A stretch of 33,869 nt of DNA from Methanomassiliicoccales archaeon (GCA_036504055.1 DASXVU010000042.1:1-33869); one strand, 5' to 3'; counted from the stretch's first letter, positions 7,514 to 17,028 are shown. The notes: a model not told the origin generated them from the sequence alone. Numbers and translations: made by a program.

Positions 7514-8815
7514 ATGGAATCAACGGTCAAGTTCTCGCACGCTGGGCTCGACGGAAAGGTAGACCTGATGGGGGAGGGAAAGGTAACCGTCGGAAAGGAT
7601 GGAGTGTCCGTTCAGGGGACTTCCTCCGCAGCATTTTCGTTGTCCGTGAGGGACATTAGATGGCTGAAGGCTGGCGATTACCGGATCGAGATCGGCACTG
7701 CATCCGGTTCGCTGATGCTGTTCAACATGGGATACCGCTACGAAGACGTGCTTCGGGAGGTCCATGGAGCAAGGAACGAGACCCTGATATCAGATTCACT
7801 GGTCTATGAGAGCCCGAAATGGCAGCCGGTCAAGGCAGAGGTCGTTCTTCGGGACGGCGGTGCGGTGCCGTCATATGAGGGCAGGGCGGAGGTCCGACTC
7901 TATGAGACCGCTTTGATCATCGTTCCGGAGATGTCCACGATGGTAAGGTTCCGTTATTCCGACATCGGGTCGGTATCCTCGAACGATTGGATCTTGGATA
8001 TCGCGGAGGAGAACGGCAGGAAGGTCTCTATCCGCATGCTTGGAAAGGAGCACGATCCGCTACAGAAGGCGATCTCGGAGCAAGTGGCGGAGATGAAGCT
8101 TCGAGCCCGGAGCATCATAAAGACGATGCATCCTGGCATATCGGAACAGGAACTTTCCCAGCTTTCGCTGATGATGAGAGAGGGCAAGTCCGCCGGCCTG
8201 GCCGAGCTGACGTTCGTGGCCCCGGATTTCCTGGAACTACTGGAGAGGCGGTTGGAAACCGAGTTACCGGATTCCTACCGGATATTGATGGGCAAAGGGA
8301 GGAGGGAGATGGTCCGGTTCGGTTTCAAGCACGGACTGATGGAAGGGGTCACCGGCGACTACATCTGGTTCCTGATCCCCATCTTCTCCGACGATCCTGC
8401 TGCTCCAGGGAACGCCATCGCCTTCGAGGCGAGCGGCAGCGACAGCGCCAAAGCGACCTATTTCTTCCGGATCGCCGGCCGGTCCGAGTACGGGGGGCTT
8501 TTGGCTCAGGACCGAAGGAAGATGGCGGAGTCGGTCATGGGACTGACAGCGGATGCCCTCACCGAGATCAACTTCCGCCGCGAACCGATCTACCTGGATG
8601 AGTCCACATTGACGGACGGGATGCATGACAATTATCGGTACGCACTGCTTGCCCTTCCCGGACTCGAGGACCTGCGTGACAGGTTCATCGGACGGGTCAG
8701 CCACGTCTCTGCGGAAAAGTACTCCCAGGACATCGATGACCTTCTGAGGTTCAATGTAAGCTCAAGATCTGATCTTGAAAGATGGAAAGATCCCGGTACT
8801 GACGGTTCAGGATGA
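7514..8815 (+). CDS. Protein of unknown function, possibly two PH-like domains plus an alpha/beta C-terminal part
   Basis: 433 aa, not recognised. No signal peptide, membrane segment or cysteine motif is seen. Residues about 5-95 and 100-200 look like two beta-rich modules, each ending in a helix (first: IRWLKAGDYRIEIGT... then YEDVLREVHG; second: FRYSDIGSVSS... then DPLQKAISEQVAEMK), a layout resembling PH/GRAM-like domains. Residues about 205-235 form a helix-rich linker (SEQELSQLSLMMREGKSAGLAEL). The remainder is mixed, with a hydrophobic strand YIWFLIPIFSDD. It precedes two zinc-ribbon genes on the same strand. The fold assignment is inference only. Confidence 0.7.
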   Translation: MESTVKFSHAGLDGKVDLMGEGKVTVGKDGVSVQGTSSAAFSLSVRDIRWLKAGDYRIEIGTASGSLMLFNMGYRYEDVLREVHGARNETLISDSLVYESPKWQPVKAEVVLRDGGAVPSYEGRAEVRLYETALIIVPEMSTMVRFRYSDIGSVSSNDWILDIAEENGRKVSIRMLGKEHDPLQKAISEQVAEMKLRARSIIKTMHPGISEQELSQLSLMMREGKSAGLAELTFVAPDFLELLERRLETELPDSYRILMGKGRREMVRFGFKHGLMEGVTGDYIWFLIPIFSDDPAAPGNAIAFEASGSDSAKATYFFRIAGRSEYGGLLAQDRRKMAESVMGLTADALTEINFRREPIYLDESTLTDGMHDNYRYALLALPGLEDLRDRFIGRVSHVSAEKYSQDIDDLLRFNVSSRSDLERWKDPGTDGSG

Positions 8816-8894
8816 TCGGAGACCAGCATAAGTATAATATTTCCAGAACGGGTAGTGTCTCCAGCTAGGAAGAAAGGGAAGAGACCGATCGAAC

Positions 8895-9230
8895 ATGCCT
8901 GGATATTCGATACCATGCAAATATTGCAGCGAGATAATCCCTCCGGAATCGACAATGTGCCCCAAATGCGGGAGGGTGAATCCGCTGGACAAAGAGCGGT
9001 GTGCCAAGTGCAGGTCACCCATAGAACATGGATGGGCAGCCTGCCCGCACTGTGGCCAATCGTTGCGGGCTACGTGCCCTAGATGCCGCAAACCAACATT
9101 CCTGGGCGATTACTGCGATTCCTGTGGCCAGAGGCTCACGGTCGCCTGCCCTAAGTGCGGGGCGGAACAATCCTTTATCAATAAGAATTGCATAAAATGC
9201 AAGAAACCACTCTCGGGGGGAAAGACATGA
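8895..9230 (+). CDS. Multi-zinc-ribbon protein (DZANK-like)
   Basis: 111 aa composed almost wholly of zinc-ribbon knuckles: CKYC, CPKC, CAKC, CPHC, CPRC, CDSC, CPKC, CIKC. These form about four treble or double zinc-ribbon units in tandem. Such double-zinc-ribbon proteins are usually scaffolds or adaptors; the partner is unknown. A TATA-like element (ATAAGTATAATATT, about 8828-8841) precedes it. Its TGA overlaps the ATG of the next gene (ATGA at 9227-9230), indicating translational coupling and joint function. Confidence 0.85.
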   Translation: MPGYSIPCKYCSEIIPPESTMCPKCGRVNPLDKERCAKCRSPIEHGWAACPHCGQSLRATCPRCRKPTFLGDYCDSCGQRLTVACPKCGAEQSFINKNCIKCKKPLSGGKT

Positions 9231-9901
9231 CCAACGGAAAGATGATCGCGTTCGTAAGCAACTACGATGACAACAGCACAGAGGCCGGGTTCGAATTCAC
9301 CTTCCATTGCGATATCTGCAATGAGGGATACAAGTCCCGGTTCGTGGAATCCCAGACCCACAAGAAGAAAGGGCTCCTCCGCGGCTTGGGCCAGGCCGCC
9401 GGAGCGGTCGGTTCGATCACCGGACATTACCGCGTCGGATCTGCCATGCAGTCCGGTAGCAACGCGCTCGGGGAAAGGTTCCAGGGAATGTCCCCCGAGT
9501 GGCACAAGGAGCATCAGGCGGCTCTCGAGCTGACCATGAACGAAGCTCAGGGGCAGTTCAAGCGATGTCCCAAGTGTCACAAATGGGTCTGCGACAACGA
9601 CTGGAACGAGGAGGCCCAGCTGTGCGTTGGGGATGCTCCGCGCGAATCCGTGGAAGTGGCCGCCGCCCGGGCCGCCAAGATGAAATCGGACATCGAGATG
9701 AAGGCCCAGAACACACAGGTGTTCACCGGAGAGATCGATCAGCGGCAGACCATGTGTCCGAAGTGCGGGAAACCGGCCGGCTCCGGCAAGTTCTGCAACA
9801 ATTGCGGGCAGCCGTTGGGAATGGCAGTATGCCAGAAATGCGGCGCCAAGAACGCCATGGGGACCAGGTTCTGCGGGGAGTGCGGGAACAAGCTGATGTA
9901 A
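9227..9901 (+). CDS. Zinc-ribbon protein with glycine-rich central helix
   Basis: 224 aa. An N-terminal CDIC pair (FHCDICNEGYKSRF) probably pairs with the central CPKCHKWVC knuckle. Between them lies a glycine/alanine-rich stretch (LLRGLGQAAGAVGSITG) that could lie against a membrane or pack as a hairpin. After a charged Ala-rich helix (about residues 145-170) come two C-terminal ribbons (CPKC/CNNC and CQKC/CGEC). The ATG at 9227 is chosen because it overlaps the previous stop and follows CGGGGGGAAAG; an upstream in-frame codon at 9188 lies inside the preceding gene. Function unknown; probably works with the adjacent zinc-ribbon protein. Confidence 0.85.
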   Translation: MTNGKMIAFVSNYDDNSTEAGFEFTFHCDICNEGYKSRFVESQTHKKKGLLRGLGQAAGAVGSITGHYRVGSAMQSGSNALGERFQGMSPEWHKEHQAALELTMNEAQGQFKRCPKCHKWVCDNDWNEEAQLCVGDAPRESVEVAAARAAKMKSDIEMKAQNTQVFTGEIDQRQTMCPKCGKPAGSGKFCNNCGQPLGMAVCQKCGAKNAMGTRFCGECGNKLM

Positions 9902-10380
9902 GCCCGAAAGCCTCCGATCTTCCTTTTTACCCTTTCTTTTGATCTAATTATTCCTGATGACATATAATACATCATTTCTATCGATCGGGTCACCTGATCA
10001 AAGTTCATTGCAAAAGGGCGAACCATGAGCCGTTTTCATTCACCTCGGTGGGCCGATAGGTGATGCAGCGTTCACCACTGAAAGAAAATATCAACAGATC
10101 ATGAACGGCCGTCCTTGAGCTCGGATGGAATCGGAAAGGAATAAATGGCCACATCGACGCAGATCATTTCGAGGGAAAGGACAGAGCAGGAACAACGCCC
10201 CAAGCTCTTGACGCTGGGTGGATGAACAGATGTCGTACCAGCGCTCGATCTTGTTCATTCCTGATTAAATAGATTGGAAAGGGACCGACCAGCCAGGCGA
10301 CTGGAACGAACCAAGGCTGACCGATCGGTTCAGGCCATGACCGCCGATCCAGATGGATCGACGGAAGGCCTTGGGTGTCT
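9902..10380. other. Intergenic region without a recognised gene
   Basis: About 480 nt between two convergent genes. No convincing coding frame, tRNA or repeat array is seen. A T-rich stretch just after 9920 could end the plus-strand zinc-ribbon transcript. Near the other side a short hairpin lies after the Ig-repeat gene (see separate entry). Confidence 0.6.
10345..10360 (-). terminator. Short hairpin downstream of the Ig-repeat gene
   Basis: CGATCCA-GA-TGGATCG, 7-bp arms with a 2-nt loop, 21 nt past the stop of the giant surface protein. No T-run follows directly; a T-rich stretch on the minus strand appears only about 80 nt further on, so this may be RNA 3'-end structure rather than a terminator. 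Confidence 0.25.
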
Positions 10381-13300
10381 CTAACCAGACGGGTTGGCGT
10401 ACATCTGCAATGCGACGGCCGCCTGCGGGTTGCTGCCATAGTTCCGATCACCGTTGTAGACAGCCCTGAAGATGTACCTGCCGGTTTCCGTCGGAGTGAA
10501 CCATCCCGATATGGCCGCCCCGTTCACCAAGGTCACGTTCTTGGTAATGTTGGTCCATCCGCCGACACCGTTCAGCTGCCACTGGAAGGTGACATTTCCA
10601 GTCAACCTAGGATATGATCCGCCCAGACCGGTGACGGTGGTGTTCACGGTGTAGGCCTGGCCAAGGTGGCCAGTGGTCGCTCCGCCGATGTCGATCGTGG
10701 TCGTTACCCTGGAGACCAGGACGTTCAGGGGCTCAGACCAGGGGCAGCTGTGCGAAGCGTTGTAGTTCTCGTCGCCATTGTATATGGCCTGGAACTTGAA
10801 GTCGCCGGCAACATGCATCGGAGTGTACCACTTGGAGGTTGCCACCCTGTTCACCAGCGGTACGTTCGCATCATACACCACCCATGGTCCAGTACCGTTC
10901 TTCACCTGGAAGGTGACGGTACCGGTCGGCATCACCGATGAACCGTTGATCCCGTACACGGTCACATTGTCCCTGACAGACTGGCCCAAATTGATGCTGG
11001 TGACCCCCAGCTTGGTCTCGGTGTACGTGTTGACCTTGACCACGGTCAAACCGGCACTTACGGCGCTCTGGCCGGCGGTATAGTTATAGTCCCCATGGTA
11101 AAGCACCCTGAAGGTGTATGTACCGACCTTCAAAGGAACGTAGGGGTTCGCATATGCAGTGCCGTTCGGACCCCTTGGGACCAGGTTCTTGGTCTCGTAG
11201 GTGGTCCATTCCCCAGTGCCCAGCCTGTACTGGAACTCGACGGTTCCGGTCGGTACCGGGAAGGTGGCCGAGGATGTGCTTTGACGGAGTATGGTCACGG
11301 TGTTGGAGACGTTGTGACCGAACAGCATGGCCGTCTTCGGCACCACGAGGACCGGTGTCTTCGACGCAAGCTGGTTGATGGTCAGCGGGGTTGCGCTGTC
11401 ATCGCTCTGCGCCGCCGCATAATGCGTGTCACCCAGGTACATTGCCCGGAAGTGGTACACGCCTCCGCTTGGCGGTTGGAAAGCTCTGGAGGTCGCTACT
11501 CCGTTGGGTCCGCTCATGGAGATTACCTTGGTATCGTAGGTGGTCCAATCTCCAATGTTCGATTTGTACTGGAACCTGACCGAGCCGGTGGGCGTCGGGA
11601 AGCTTCCCCCCATGCTTGGAACGGTCGCGGTGCAGGTGATCGAGTCACCTAGGTTTATCGTCGTGGAAGAGAGGACATCGGTGATTGAGCCTGTTCCTTG
11701 TCCCGGACTCACGGTCAGGACTGCTGCATCGTCGGCCGTCTGTGAAGCCAGATAGCTGGCATCCCCGGTGTATAACGCCCGGAAGCTATAGGTTCCGACG
11801 TACCCTGGAATGTAGGGGGCCGATGTCGCGCTGCCGTTATAACCTATGACGGACAGCGTCTTGGTATCGTATGTCTCCCACAACCCGGAACCGGTCCTCA
11901 CCTGGAACGTTATCGTGCCGGATGGTATGGGCGAGGACAAGCTCAGCCCAGGGACCGTCACGGTGTCGGTGACCGAGTTGCTCAGAACGATCGTCGAATG
12001 GGATAAAGAGTTGGTCATCGGACCGGAGCCTTGGCCGGGATTGACGGTCAGTTGGTCCGAACCGTCTGCGCTCTGTGAGGCGAGGTAGTTGCTGTCACCG
12101 CCATACTGGGCCCGGAAGCTGTAGGAGCCGAGGTTCAGCGGCAGGTAGGCGATCGAGGTCGCCACCCCGTTGGAACCACTGGCGGACAGTGTCTGGGTGT
12201 GGAAGGTGGTCCATGTCCCCGAACCGACCCTCACCTGGAAGATGACCGTGCCGGACGGAGCAGGAAAGTTGACCCCTAGGCTGGGAACGGTGACTGAGTC
12301 GGTCACCGATTCGCCGAGTTCGGCCGTTGTCTTGGACAATGTGGTGGTGGGTGCGGGTCCTTGTGCCTGGTTGACCGTCAGCGGTTCAGCGCTATCAGCG
12401 GTTTGTCCGGACATGTAGTAGGCATCACCCAGGTAGACCGCCCGGAAATAATGCGCTCCCGCCATCGGTGGCGCGTAGACCGAGGTCGCCACGGCGTTGG
12501 AACCGCTGGTGGACAGCATCTTGGTGTCATAGGTGGTCCATTGTCCGGTGCCTGCCTTTTCCTCGAACCTGATCAGGCCAGTGGCCATCTGGGAACCTGC
12601 GCCCACACCGTGGACGGTCACTGAAGCGGTGACCGAGTCTCCAAGGGTTATGACCATCTTGTCGAGGGTCGATGCGATCTGCACCGGGTTGCTGCCAGGG
12701 TTGACGGTCAAGATCGCATCGTCATCGCCGCTCTGCGAATGGGAATAATTACCGTCTCCCGAGTAGACAGCGCGGAAGCTGTACGAATCGACGTACAGTG
12801 GAGCATAGGCCGCCGAGGTCGCCACTCCGTTGCTTCCGCTGATGGACAGGGTCGCGGTGTCATAGGTGGTCCAAATGCCTGGACTGCCCTTCACTTGGAA
12901 CTCCGCCGTGCCGGTCGGCAGAGGGAAGTTGGTCCCTATGCCTGGGACTGTCACCGAAGCGGTGACCGAGCCGCCCAGGGACATGGAGGTCTGCGAGAGG
13001 ACCATGGTGACCGGACCGCCATGGCCTGGGATGACCGTCAGTATCGCGGCTCCGTCCCCGGTCTGCGAGGCCAGGTTGTTGCTGTCGCCGCTGTAGATCA
13101 CCCGGAAGCTGAATGAACCGATCACCATCGGCAGATAGGCGGTGGAGTTCGCCACTCCATTGGTGCCGTTTGCGGTCAGGGTCTTGGTGTCGAAGGTCGT
13201 CCATTCCTCCATGCCCGCCTTCACCTGGAAAGTGACCGTGCCGGTCGGGGCCGGGAAGTTGGTGCCCGGGCCGGGGACGGTCACTGAGTCGATGACGGAG

Positions 13301-14142
13301 TTGCCCAGAGTGATCGTAGACTCCGAGAGGACGTTGTTGATAGCACCAGACCCCATGTTGACGGTCAGGGACGAGGCGCTGTCGCCGCTTTGGGCGGCCA
13401 TGTAGCTGCCGTCGCCCGAATAGAGCGCTCTGAAATAATACGAGGCCATGGATGATGGAACGAACGGATTCGAGGTGGCGACTCCGTCGGTGCCGCTCGC
13501 GGTAAGACTCTGGTTGTCGAAGGTCGTCCATGCTCCCGTGCCGACCTTATATTGAAAAGCAACCGAGCCAGAAGGCACTGGGAAGACCTGCCCCAGACCG
13601 GGGACGGTCACTGAGTTCGTGACCGATTCGCCAAGGTTGATGGTGGCTTTTGATAGTGTATCGGAGACAGTGGTCACGTACAGTCCCGTCAGGATGGTCA
13701 GTGACAATTCTGCGCTTTGTGAGCCAGCATAGTTGTTGTCCCCGCCGTAGACCGCACGGAGACTGTATGAATCCACAGAATATGGGGTGTAGGCAGAGGA
13801 ATTCGCATTTCCATCCGTTCCGTTGGCAATAAGCATCTCGGTATCATAGGATGTCCATTGTCCGGACCCGATGCGCACCTGGAACGTTACCGTTCCGGCC
13901 GGAACGGCCGAACCGTTGCCCAGTCCGGGGACCGTCGCCGACTGGGTCACCGATTCGCCCAGGTTGATGGTGGTCTTGGAAAGAACGGACCTGATCGCGT
14001 TCGTTCCCGGATTCTGTTTCAGAGTGTCCGTTGTCTTGCCTGGTAAAAGCATGAACGCTCCGGCCACAACTAGCCCTGCGACAATCACGACAGCTATCAC
14101 GACAAGCAGTTTGTGACCTGTATCTAATGGACTGATGCCCAC
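10381..14142 (-). CDS. Giant membrane-anchored Ig-like repeat surface protein
   Basis: 1253 aa from GTG 14142, chosen because AGGTGG lies 5 nt upstream; a GTG at 14151 is in frame but badly spaced. A short N-terminal tail (GISPLDTGHK) precedes one hydrophobic helix (about residues 12-34), acting as an uncleaved anchor or signal. About eleven Ig-like repeats of roughly 105-115 aa follow to the end (bacterial Ig-like family style: T-x-LG-SVT-x-S-VTVPG, then P-x-P-TGTVTFQ, W-TTYDT, NGVATS, YSFRA-YSGD-NY-ASQS). It ends with the last repeat, with no second anchor. It is probably an extracellular stalk or adhesin. Serine and threonine richness suggests glycosylation. A TATA-like CTATATATT lies at 14177-14186. 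Confidence 0.9.
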   Translation of the reverse strand: MGISPLDTGHKLLVVIAVVIVAGLVVAGAFMLLPGKTTDTLKQNPGTNAIRSVLSKTTINLGESVTQSATVPGLGNGSAVPAGTVTFQVRIGSGQWTSYDTEMLIANGTDGNANSSAYTPYSVDSYSLRAVYGGDNNYAGSQSAELSLTILTGLYVTTVSDTLSKATINLGESVTNSVTVPGLGQVFPVPSGSVAFQYKVGTGAWTTFDNQSLTASGTDGVATSNPFVPSSMASYYFRALYSGDGSYMAAQSGDSASSLTVNMGSGAINNVLSESTITLGNSVIDSVTVPGPGTNFPAPTGTVTFQVKAGMEEWTTFDTKTLTANGTNGVANSTAYLPMVIGSFSFRVIYSGDSNNLASQTGDGAAILTVIPGHGGPVTMVLSQTSMSLGGSVTASVTVPGIGTNFPLPTGTAEFQVKGSPGIWTTYDTATLSISGSNGVATSAAYAPLYVDSYSFRAVYSGDGNYSHSQSGDDDAILTVNPGSNPVQIASTLDKMVITLGDSVTASVTVHGVGAGSQMATGLIRFEEKAGTGQWTTYDTKMLSTSGSNAVATSVYAPPMAGAHYFRAVYLGDAYYMSGQTADSAEPLTVNQAQGPAPTTTLSKTTAELGESVTDSVTVPSLGVNFPAPSGTVIFQVRVGSGTWTTFHTQTLSASGSNGVATSIAYLPLNLGSYSFRAQYGGDSNYLASQSADGSDQLTVNPGQGSGPMTNSLSHSTIVLSNSVTDTVTVPGLSLSSPIPSGTITFQVRTGSGLWETYDTKTLSVIGYNGSATSAPYIPGYVGTYSFRALYTGDASYLASQTADDAAVLTVSPGQGTGSITDVLSSTTINLGDSITCTATVPSMGGSFPTPTGSVRFQYKSNIGDWTTYDTKVISMSGPNGVATSRAFQPPSGGVYHFRAMYLGDTHYAAAQSDDSATPLTINQLASKTPVLVVPKTAMLFGHNVSNTVTILRQSTSSATFPVPTGTVEFQYRLGTGEWTTYETKNLVPRGPNGTAYANPYVPLKVGTYTFRVLYHGDYNYTAGQSAVSAGLTVVKVNTYTETKLGVTSINLGQSVRDNVTVYGINGSSVMPTGTVTFQVKNGTGPWVVYDANVPLVNRVATSKWYTPMHVAGDFKFQAIYNGDENYNASHSCPWSEPLNVLVSRVTTTIDIGGATTGHLGQAYTVNTTVTGLGGSYPRLTGNVTFQWQLNGVGGWTNITKNVTLVNGAAISGWFTPTETGRYIFRAVYNGDRNYGSNPQAAVALQMYANPSG
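10384..14007 (-). repeat. Eleven tandem Ig-like domain repeats
   Basis: Protein-level repeats with a period of about 330 nt. Repeats 1-8 (higher coordinates, N-terminal) are closely similar; repeats 9-11 (near 10384-11400) are more divergent, with different linkers (for example KTPVLVVPKTAMLFGH and VTTTIDIGGATTGHLG). The similarity of the inner copies suggests expansion by internal duplication, with divergent older copies at the C-terminal end. Confidence 0.85.
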
Positions 14143-14283
14143 ACATACCACCTAGAATTGTGTCATATGAAGATGGAATATATAGAAACCTAACGTGATA
14201 CAAAACATGATCATTACGATATTTCGGCATCGGGAAAGTACATTAAACGGTCGAGCATTTCGGGTTCATTCGGGGGTTTTGGA

Positions 14284-15030
14284 TTGATAAAAGTGGTGCT
14301 GCTCAGGCATGGGGAAAGCGTCTGGAACAAAGAGAACAAGTTCACCGGTTGGACCGACGTCGATCTCTCGGAGAAAGGCATCCTCGAAGCGCACCGGGCC
14401 GCGAAACTCCTGACCGAGAACGGATACGTCTTCAACATGGCATACACTTCGGTCCTGACCCGGGCCATACGGACCCTGTGGATCGTGCTCGATGATATGA
14501 AGCTGATGTGGATACCGCAGCAGAAATCCTGGCGCCTGAACGAGAGGCATTACGGGGCACTCCAAGGGCTGAACAAGGCGGAGATGGCCGAGAAGTTCGG
14601 GGAAAAGCAGGTGCTGGTGTGGCGCCGCAGCTATGATGTCTGCCCTCCAGCCCTGGAGCCTGGAGATGTTCGCAGTTCTTTCAACGATCCCCGATATGCG
14701 GACATTGACGGTGAGATCCCGCTCACCGAGTGCCTCAAGGACACCGTTGCCCGATTCGTTCCTTACTGGGAAGGAACCATATCCCCACAGCTTCGCAACG
14801 GCAAGAAGATTATCATTGCTGCCCACGGCAATAGCATTCGTGCCTTGGTGAAATACCTGGACCAGGTCCCTGACGAGGAGATCGTCAATCTGAACATACC
14901 GACCGGAGTACCTCTGGTGTATGAGCTGGATGATGACCTGAGACCGCTGAGGCATTACTACCTTGGTGACCGGGAAGAGGTGGAAAAGGCAATGGCCAGC
15001 GTAGCCTCCCAGGGAAAGGCGAAGAAGTAG
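14284..15030 (+). CDS. gpmA: 2,3-bisphosphoglycerate-dependent phosphoglycerate mutase
   Basis: 248 aa, the standard length of the dPGM family. It has the phosphohistidine motif [10 protein letters not shown] (H9), [22 protein letters not shown], the [12 protein letters not shown] substrate loop and the second catalytic histidine in [10 protein letters not shown]. It interconverts 3- and 2-phosphoglycerate in glycolysis and gluconeogenesis. The start is a TTG at 14284 preceded by GGGGG; no in-frame ATG fits the family N-terminus. Many archaea use the cofactor-independent enzyme, so this bacterial-type enzyme may have been gained by transfer. It is divergent from the Ig-repeat gene and convergent with cbiA. 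Confidence 0.95.
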   Translation: MIKVVLLRHGESVWNKENKFTGWTDVDLSEKGILEAHRAAKLLTENGYVFNMAYTSVLTRAIRTLWIVLDDMKLMWIPQQKSWRLNERHYGALQGLNKAEMAEKFGEKQVLVWRRSYDVCPPALEPGDVRSSFNDPRYADIDGEIPLTECLKDTVARFVPYWEGTISPQLRNGKKIIIAAHGNSIRALVKYLDQVPDEEIVNLNIPTGVPLVYELDDDLRPLRHYYLGDREEVEKAMASVASQGKAKK

Positions 15031-15085
15031 GCCATGCCATCCCCTGGATAGACACGGGCGTTCTCACCCGTTCTATGACCGCCAT

Positions 15086-16453
15086 TCACCGACGTCGGTA
15101 TCCGGCACAGGCCCTCACAAAGTTGTCGGCGAAACCGGGACACGAACCGAAGTGCAGATGGGTGTAGGATGCCAGCGAATTGTCCCGGACGAAGCCGTCC
15201 AGGCTCTTCGATATCCCTTTCTGCTTGTCCAGATCGTATGCGAACTCGTTCTCCGAGGTCTCGGAAACGTGCGAATAATGGAACACATGTCCCCTGGCGC
15301 TGCCGCCCTTGGGAGAAAGGACGCAATCCTTGATCACCTTCGCCTCCACATATCCCAGGGCCTGGAGCTTGCCGGTCATCTCCACCTTTGCGTCGAACAT
15401 GCCGGTCATGCGGTGCTCCTTCCCGTCCATGGTCCGGAGCGTCTTGCAGGCATACATCATCCCCCCGCACTCGGCATAGACGGCCATTCCGTCGTCCGAT
15501 AGCCGTTTCACCTTCTCACGCACGCCTGCGCTTGACGCCAGCCCTTGGGCGAACACCTCCGGGTAGCCGCCGCCGAAGTAGAGTCCGTCCACGTCCGGGA
15601 CCTCCCCTGACATAGGGGAGAAGAACTCGATCCTTGCACCGTGCGAGCGCAGTATATCCAGGTTGTCCTCGTAATAGAAATTGAAGGCCGAATCCTTGGC
15701 CACCCCGATGGTGGCGACCTCTTTTTTGTTGGGGAAAAGATCCCCGGTCGGCGCTTCCACCGGCCCAGCGGTCCTGGCGATCTCCATCAACCGATCGATA
15801 TCGATGCGCGCCTCCACCATCTTCCGAATCTCATCGTAGCGGGCGGGATCGAAATCCTCCTCGGCCGGCACCAGTCCCAGATGCCTGCTGCCCAGGGCCG
15901 CCTTCTCCACGGTGAAAATGCCGCCGAGGGATTCCACCCCCCTGAGGGACGATTCCAGCATATGCAGGTGCCGTTCCCCGGCCACATTGTTGAAGATGAC
16001 CGCGGCCACGTTCACTTTTCGATCGTATTCCTGGAAACCGAGGGCGACCGCCCCGAGGCTGCGTGCCGAGGCATGGGCATCCAACACCAGGATGACCGGC
16101 GAATCGAGAGTCTTTGCCAGGTGGGCGGTGCTTCCCTCATCGGAGGTCCCATCGAACCCGTCGTACATTCCCATGACCCCCTCGATGACCGCGATGTCCG
16201 CTTTCTGGCTGCTGCGGACGAACAGCTCTTTCACCGCGCCGGGGAACATCCAGGTGTCCAGGTTCCGGGATTTCCGGTCCATCAGGATGGAGTGGTGCAT
16301 CGGATCTAGGAAGTCCGGGCCCACCTTGAACGGCTGGGCGGCCAAGCCCCTGGCTTTGAGCGCCAGAAGTATCCCCACCGTGATCGTCGATTTGCCTACG
16401 CCGCTCCGTTCACCGGCCATCACTATCCGGGGGACATTGCTTATCAAGACCAT
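15086..16453 (-). CDS. cbiA: Cobyrinate a,c-diamide synthase
   Basis: 455 aa with an N-terminal P-loop-like nucleotide site (AGERSGVGKST, about residues 13-23), the EGVMGMYDGF motif, and a C-terminal class I glutaminase-like domain with FGGGYPEV, nucleophile C329 in YAECGGMMY and the histidine region THLHFGS. It amidates the a and c side chains using ATP and glutamine. The related CfbB acts on Ni-sirohydrochlorin for F430, but placement behind cbiD and cbiE favours the corrin role. Its start overlaps the end of cbiE by 10 nt, so it is the third gene of the operon. Confidence 0.92.
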   Translation of the reverse strand: MVLISNVPRIVMAGERSGVGKSTITVGILLALKARGLAAQPFKVGPDFLDPMHHSILMDRKSRNLDTWMFPGAVKELFVRSSQKADIAVIEGVMGMYDGFDGTSDEGSTAHLAKTLDSPVILVLDAHASARSLGAVALGFQEYDRKVNVAAVIFNNVAGERHLHMLESSLRGVESLGGIFTVEKAALGSRHLGLVPAEEDFDPARYDEIRKMVEARIDIDRLMEIARTAGPVEAPTGDLFPNKKEVATIGVAKDSAFNFYYEDNLDILRSHGARIEFFSPMSGEVPDVDGLYFGGGYPEVFAQGLASSAGVREKVKRLSDDGMAVYAECGGMMYACKTLRTMDGKEHRMTGMFDAKVEMTGKLQALGYVEAKVIKDCVLSPKGGSARGHVFHYSHVSETSENEFAYDLDKQKGISKSLDGFVRDNSLASYTHLHFGSCPGFADNFVRACAGYRRR

Positions 16454-17028
16454 TCCCCCACAACGACCACGAACAGGTTGGTCTTTGTCTCTGGAGGATT
16501 AAGTGCCGTCCCTATCTGCACCCTCTCGTCAGGATAACCCAGTCTTTCGCAAACCGCGATGCGGCACTCCGAATTGGCGGATGCGAGCTTCGAGGCCAGT
16601 TCGCTGACCGAGAAGGTAGGGTCGGCGAGAAGGAAGACATTCCTTCCCCGGAGCACTTCCTCCGCTGCGTTCCTCAATGCCATCGGATGATACTTGCCGT
16701 GGGCGCTCATGATCACCGTGTTCTCCAGCGGAGCACCCAGCCTGGCATAGGCGACCTGCATCGAGGATATGCCGGGAATGACCCTTTCCGCCCTGCGCCC
16801 CAAGCCGGCCAGCATGGGATCGCCGGTGGATAGCAGGACGGCATTTTCCGGCACCTCGTCCAGAGCGGCGTAGTCGTCCACCTGGATGACCTTGGCCCCT
16901 TTTCTCAGATGTGACTTGGCCAGTTCCAATGATCGTTTCGAACCACAGACTGTCCGCGCCTTGGCCAGTTGCCGAATGGCCTCTTCCGTCATCATGCCCG
17001 GCCCACAGCCCACTCCTATCACGATCAT
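16444..17028 (-). CDS. cbiE: Cobalt-precorrin-7 C5-methyltransferase
   Basis: 194 aa, matching the size of stand-alone CbiE. It has the tetrapyrrole-methylase signatures IGVGCGPG near the N-terminus, VLLSTGDPMLAGLG for S-adenosylmethionine binding, and VIPGISSMQVAYARLG. It methylates C5 of the corrin ring in the anaerobic pathway. The partner CbiT (C15 methylation and decarboxylation) is not adjacent and must lie elsewhere. The start ATG overlaps the cbiD stop in ATGA (17028-17025), indicating translational coupling. Confidence 0.93.
   Translation of the reverse strand: MIVIGVGCGPGMMTEEAIRQLAKARTVCGSKRSLELAKSHLRKGAKVIQVDDYAALDEVPENAVLLSTGDPMLAGLGRRAERVIPGISSMQVAYARLGAPLENTVIMSAHGKYHPMALRNAAEEVLRGRNVFLLADPTFSVSELASKLASANSECRIAVCERLGYPDERVQIGTALNPPETKTNLFVVVVGEWS

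Noticed and set aside
10384-14007. Repeat array considered as CRISPR or satellite DNA
   Set aside because: The repeats are about 330 nt, diverge at DNA level and keep a single open frame with conserved Ig-like residues, so they are protein domain repeats.
15086-16453. Assignment as CfbB (coenzyme F430 synthesis) instead of CbiA
   Set aside because: Motifs do not separate the two by eye, but the overlap with cbiE and position after cbiD favour corrin synthesis. A phylogeny would decide.
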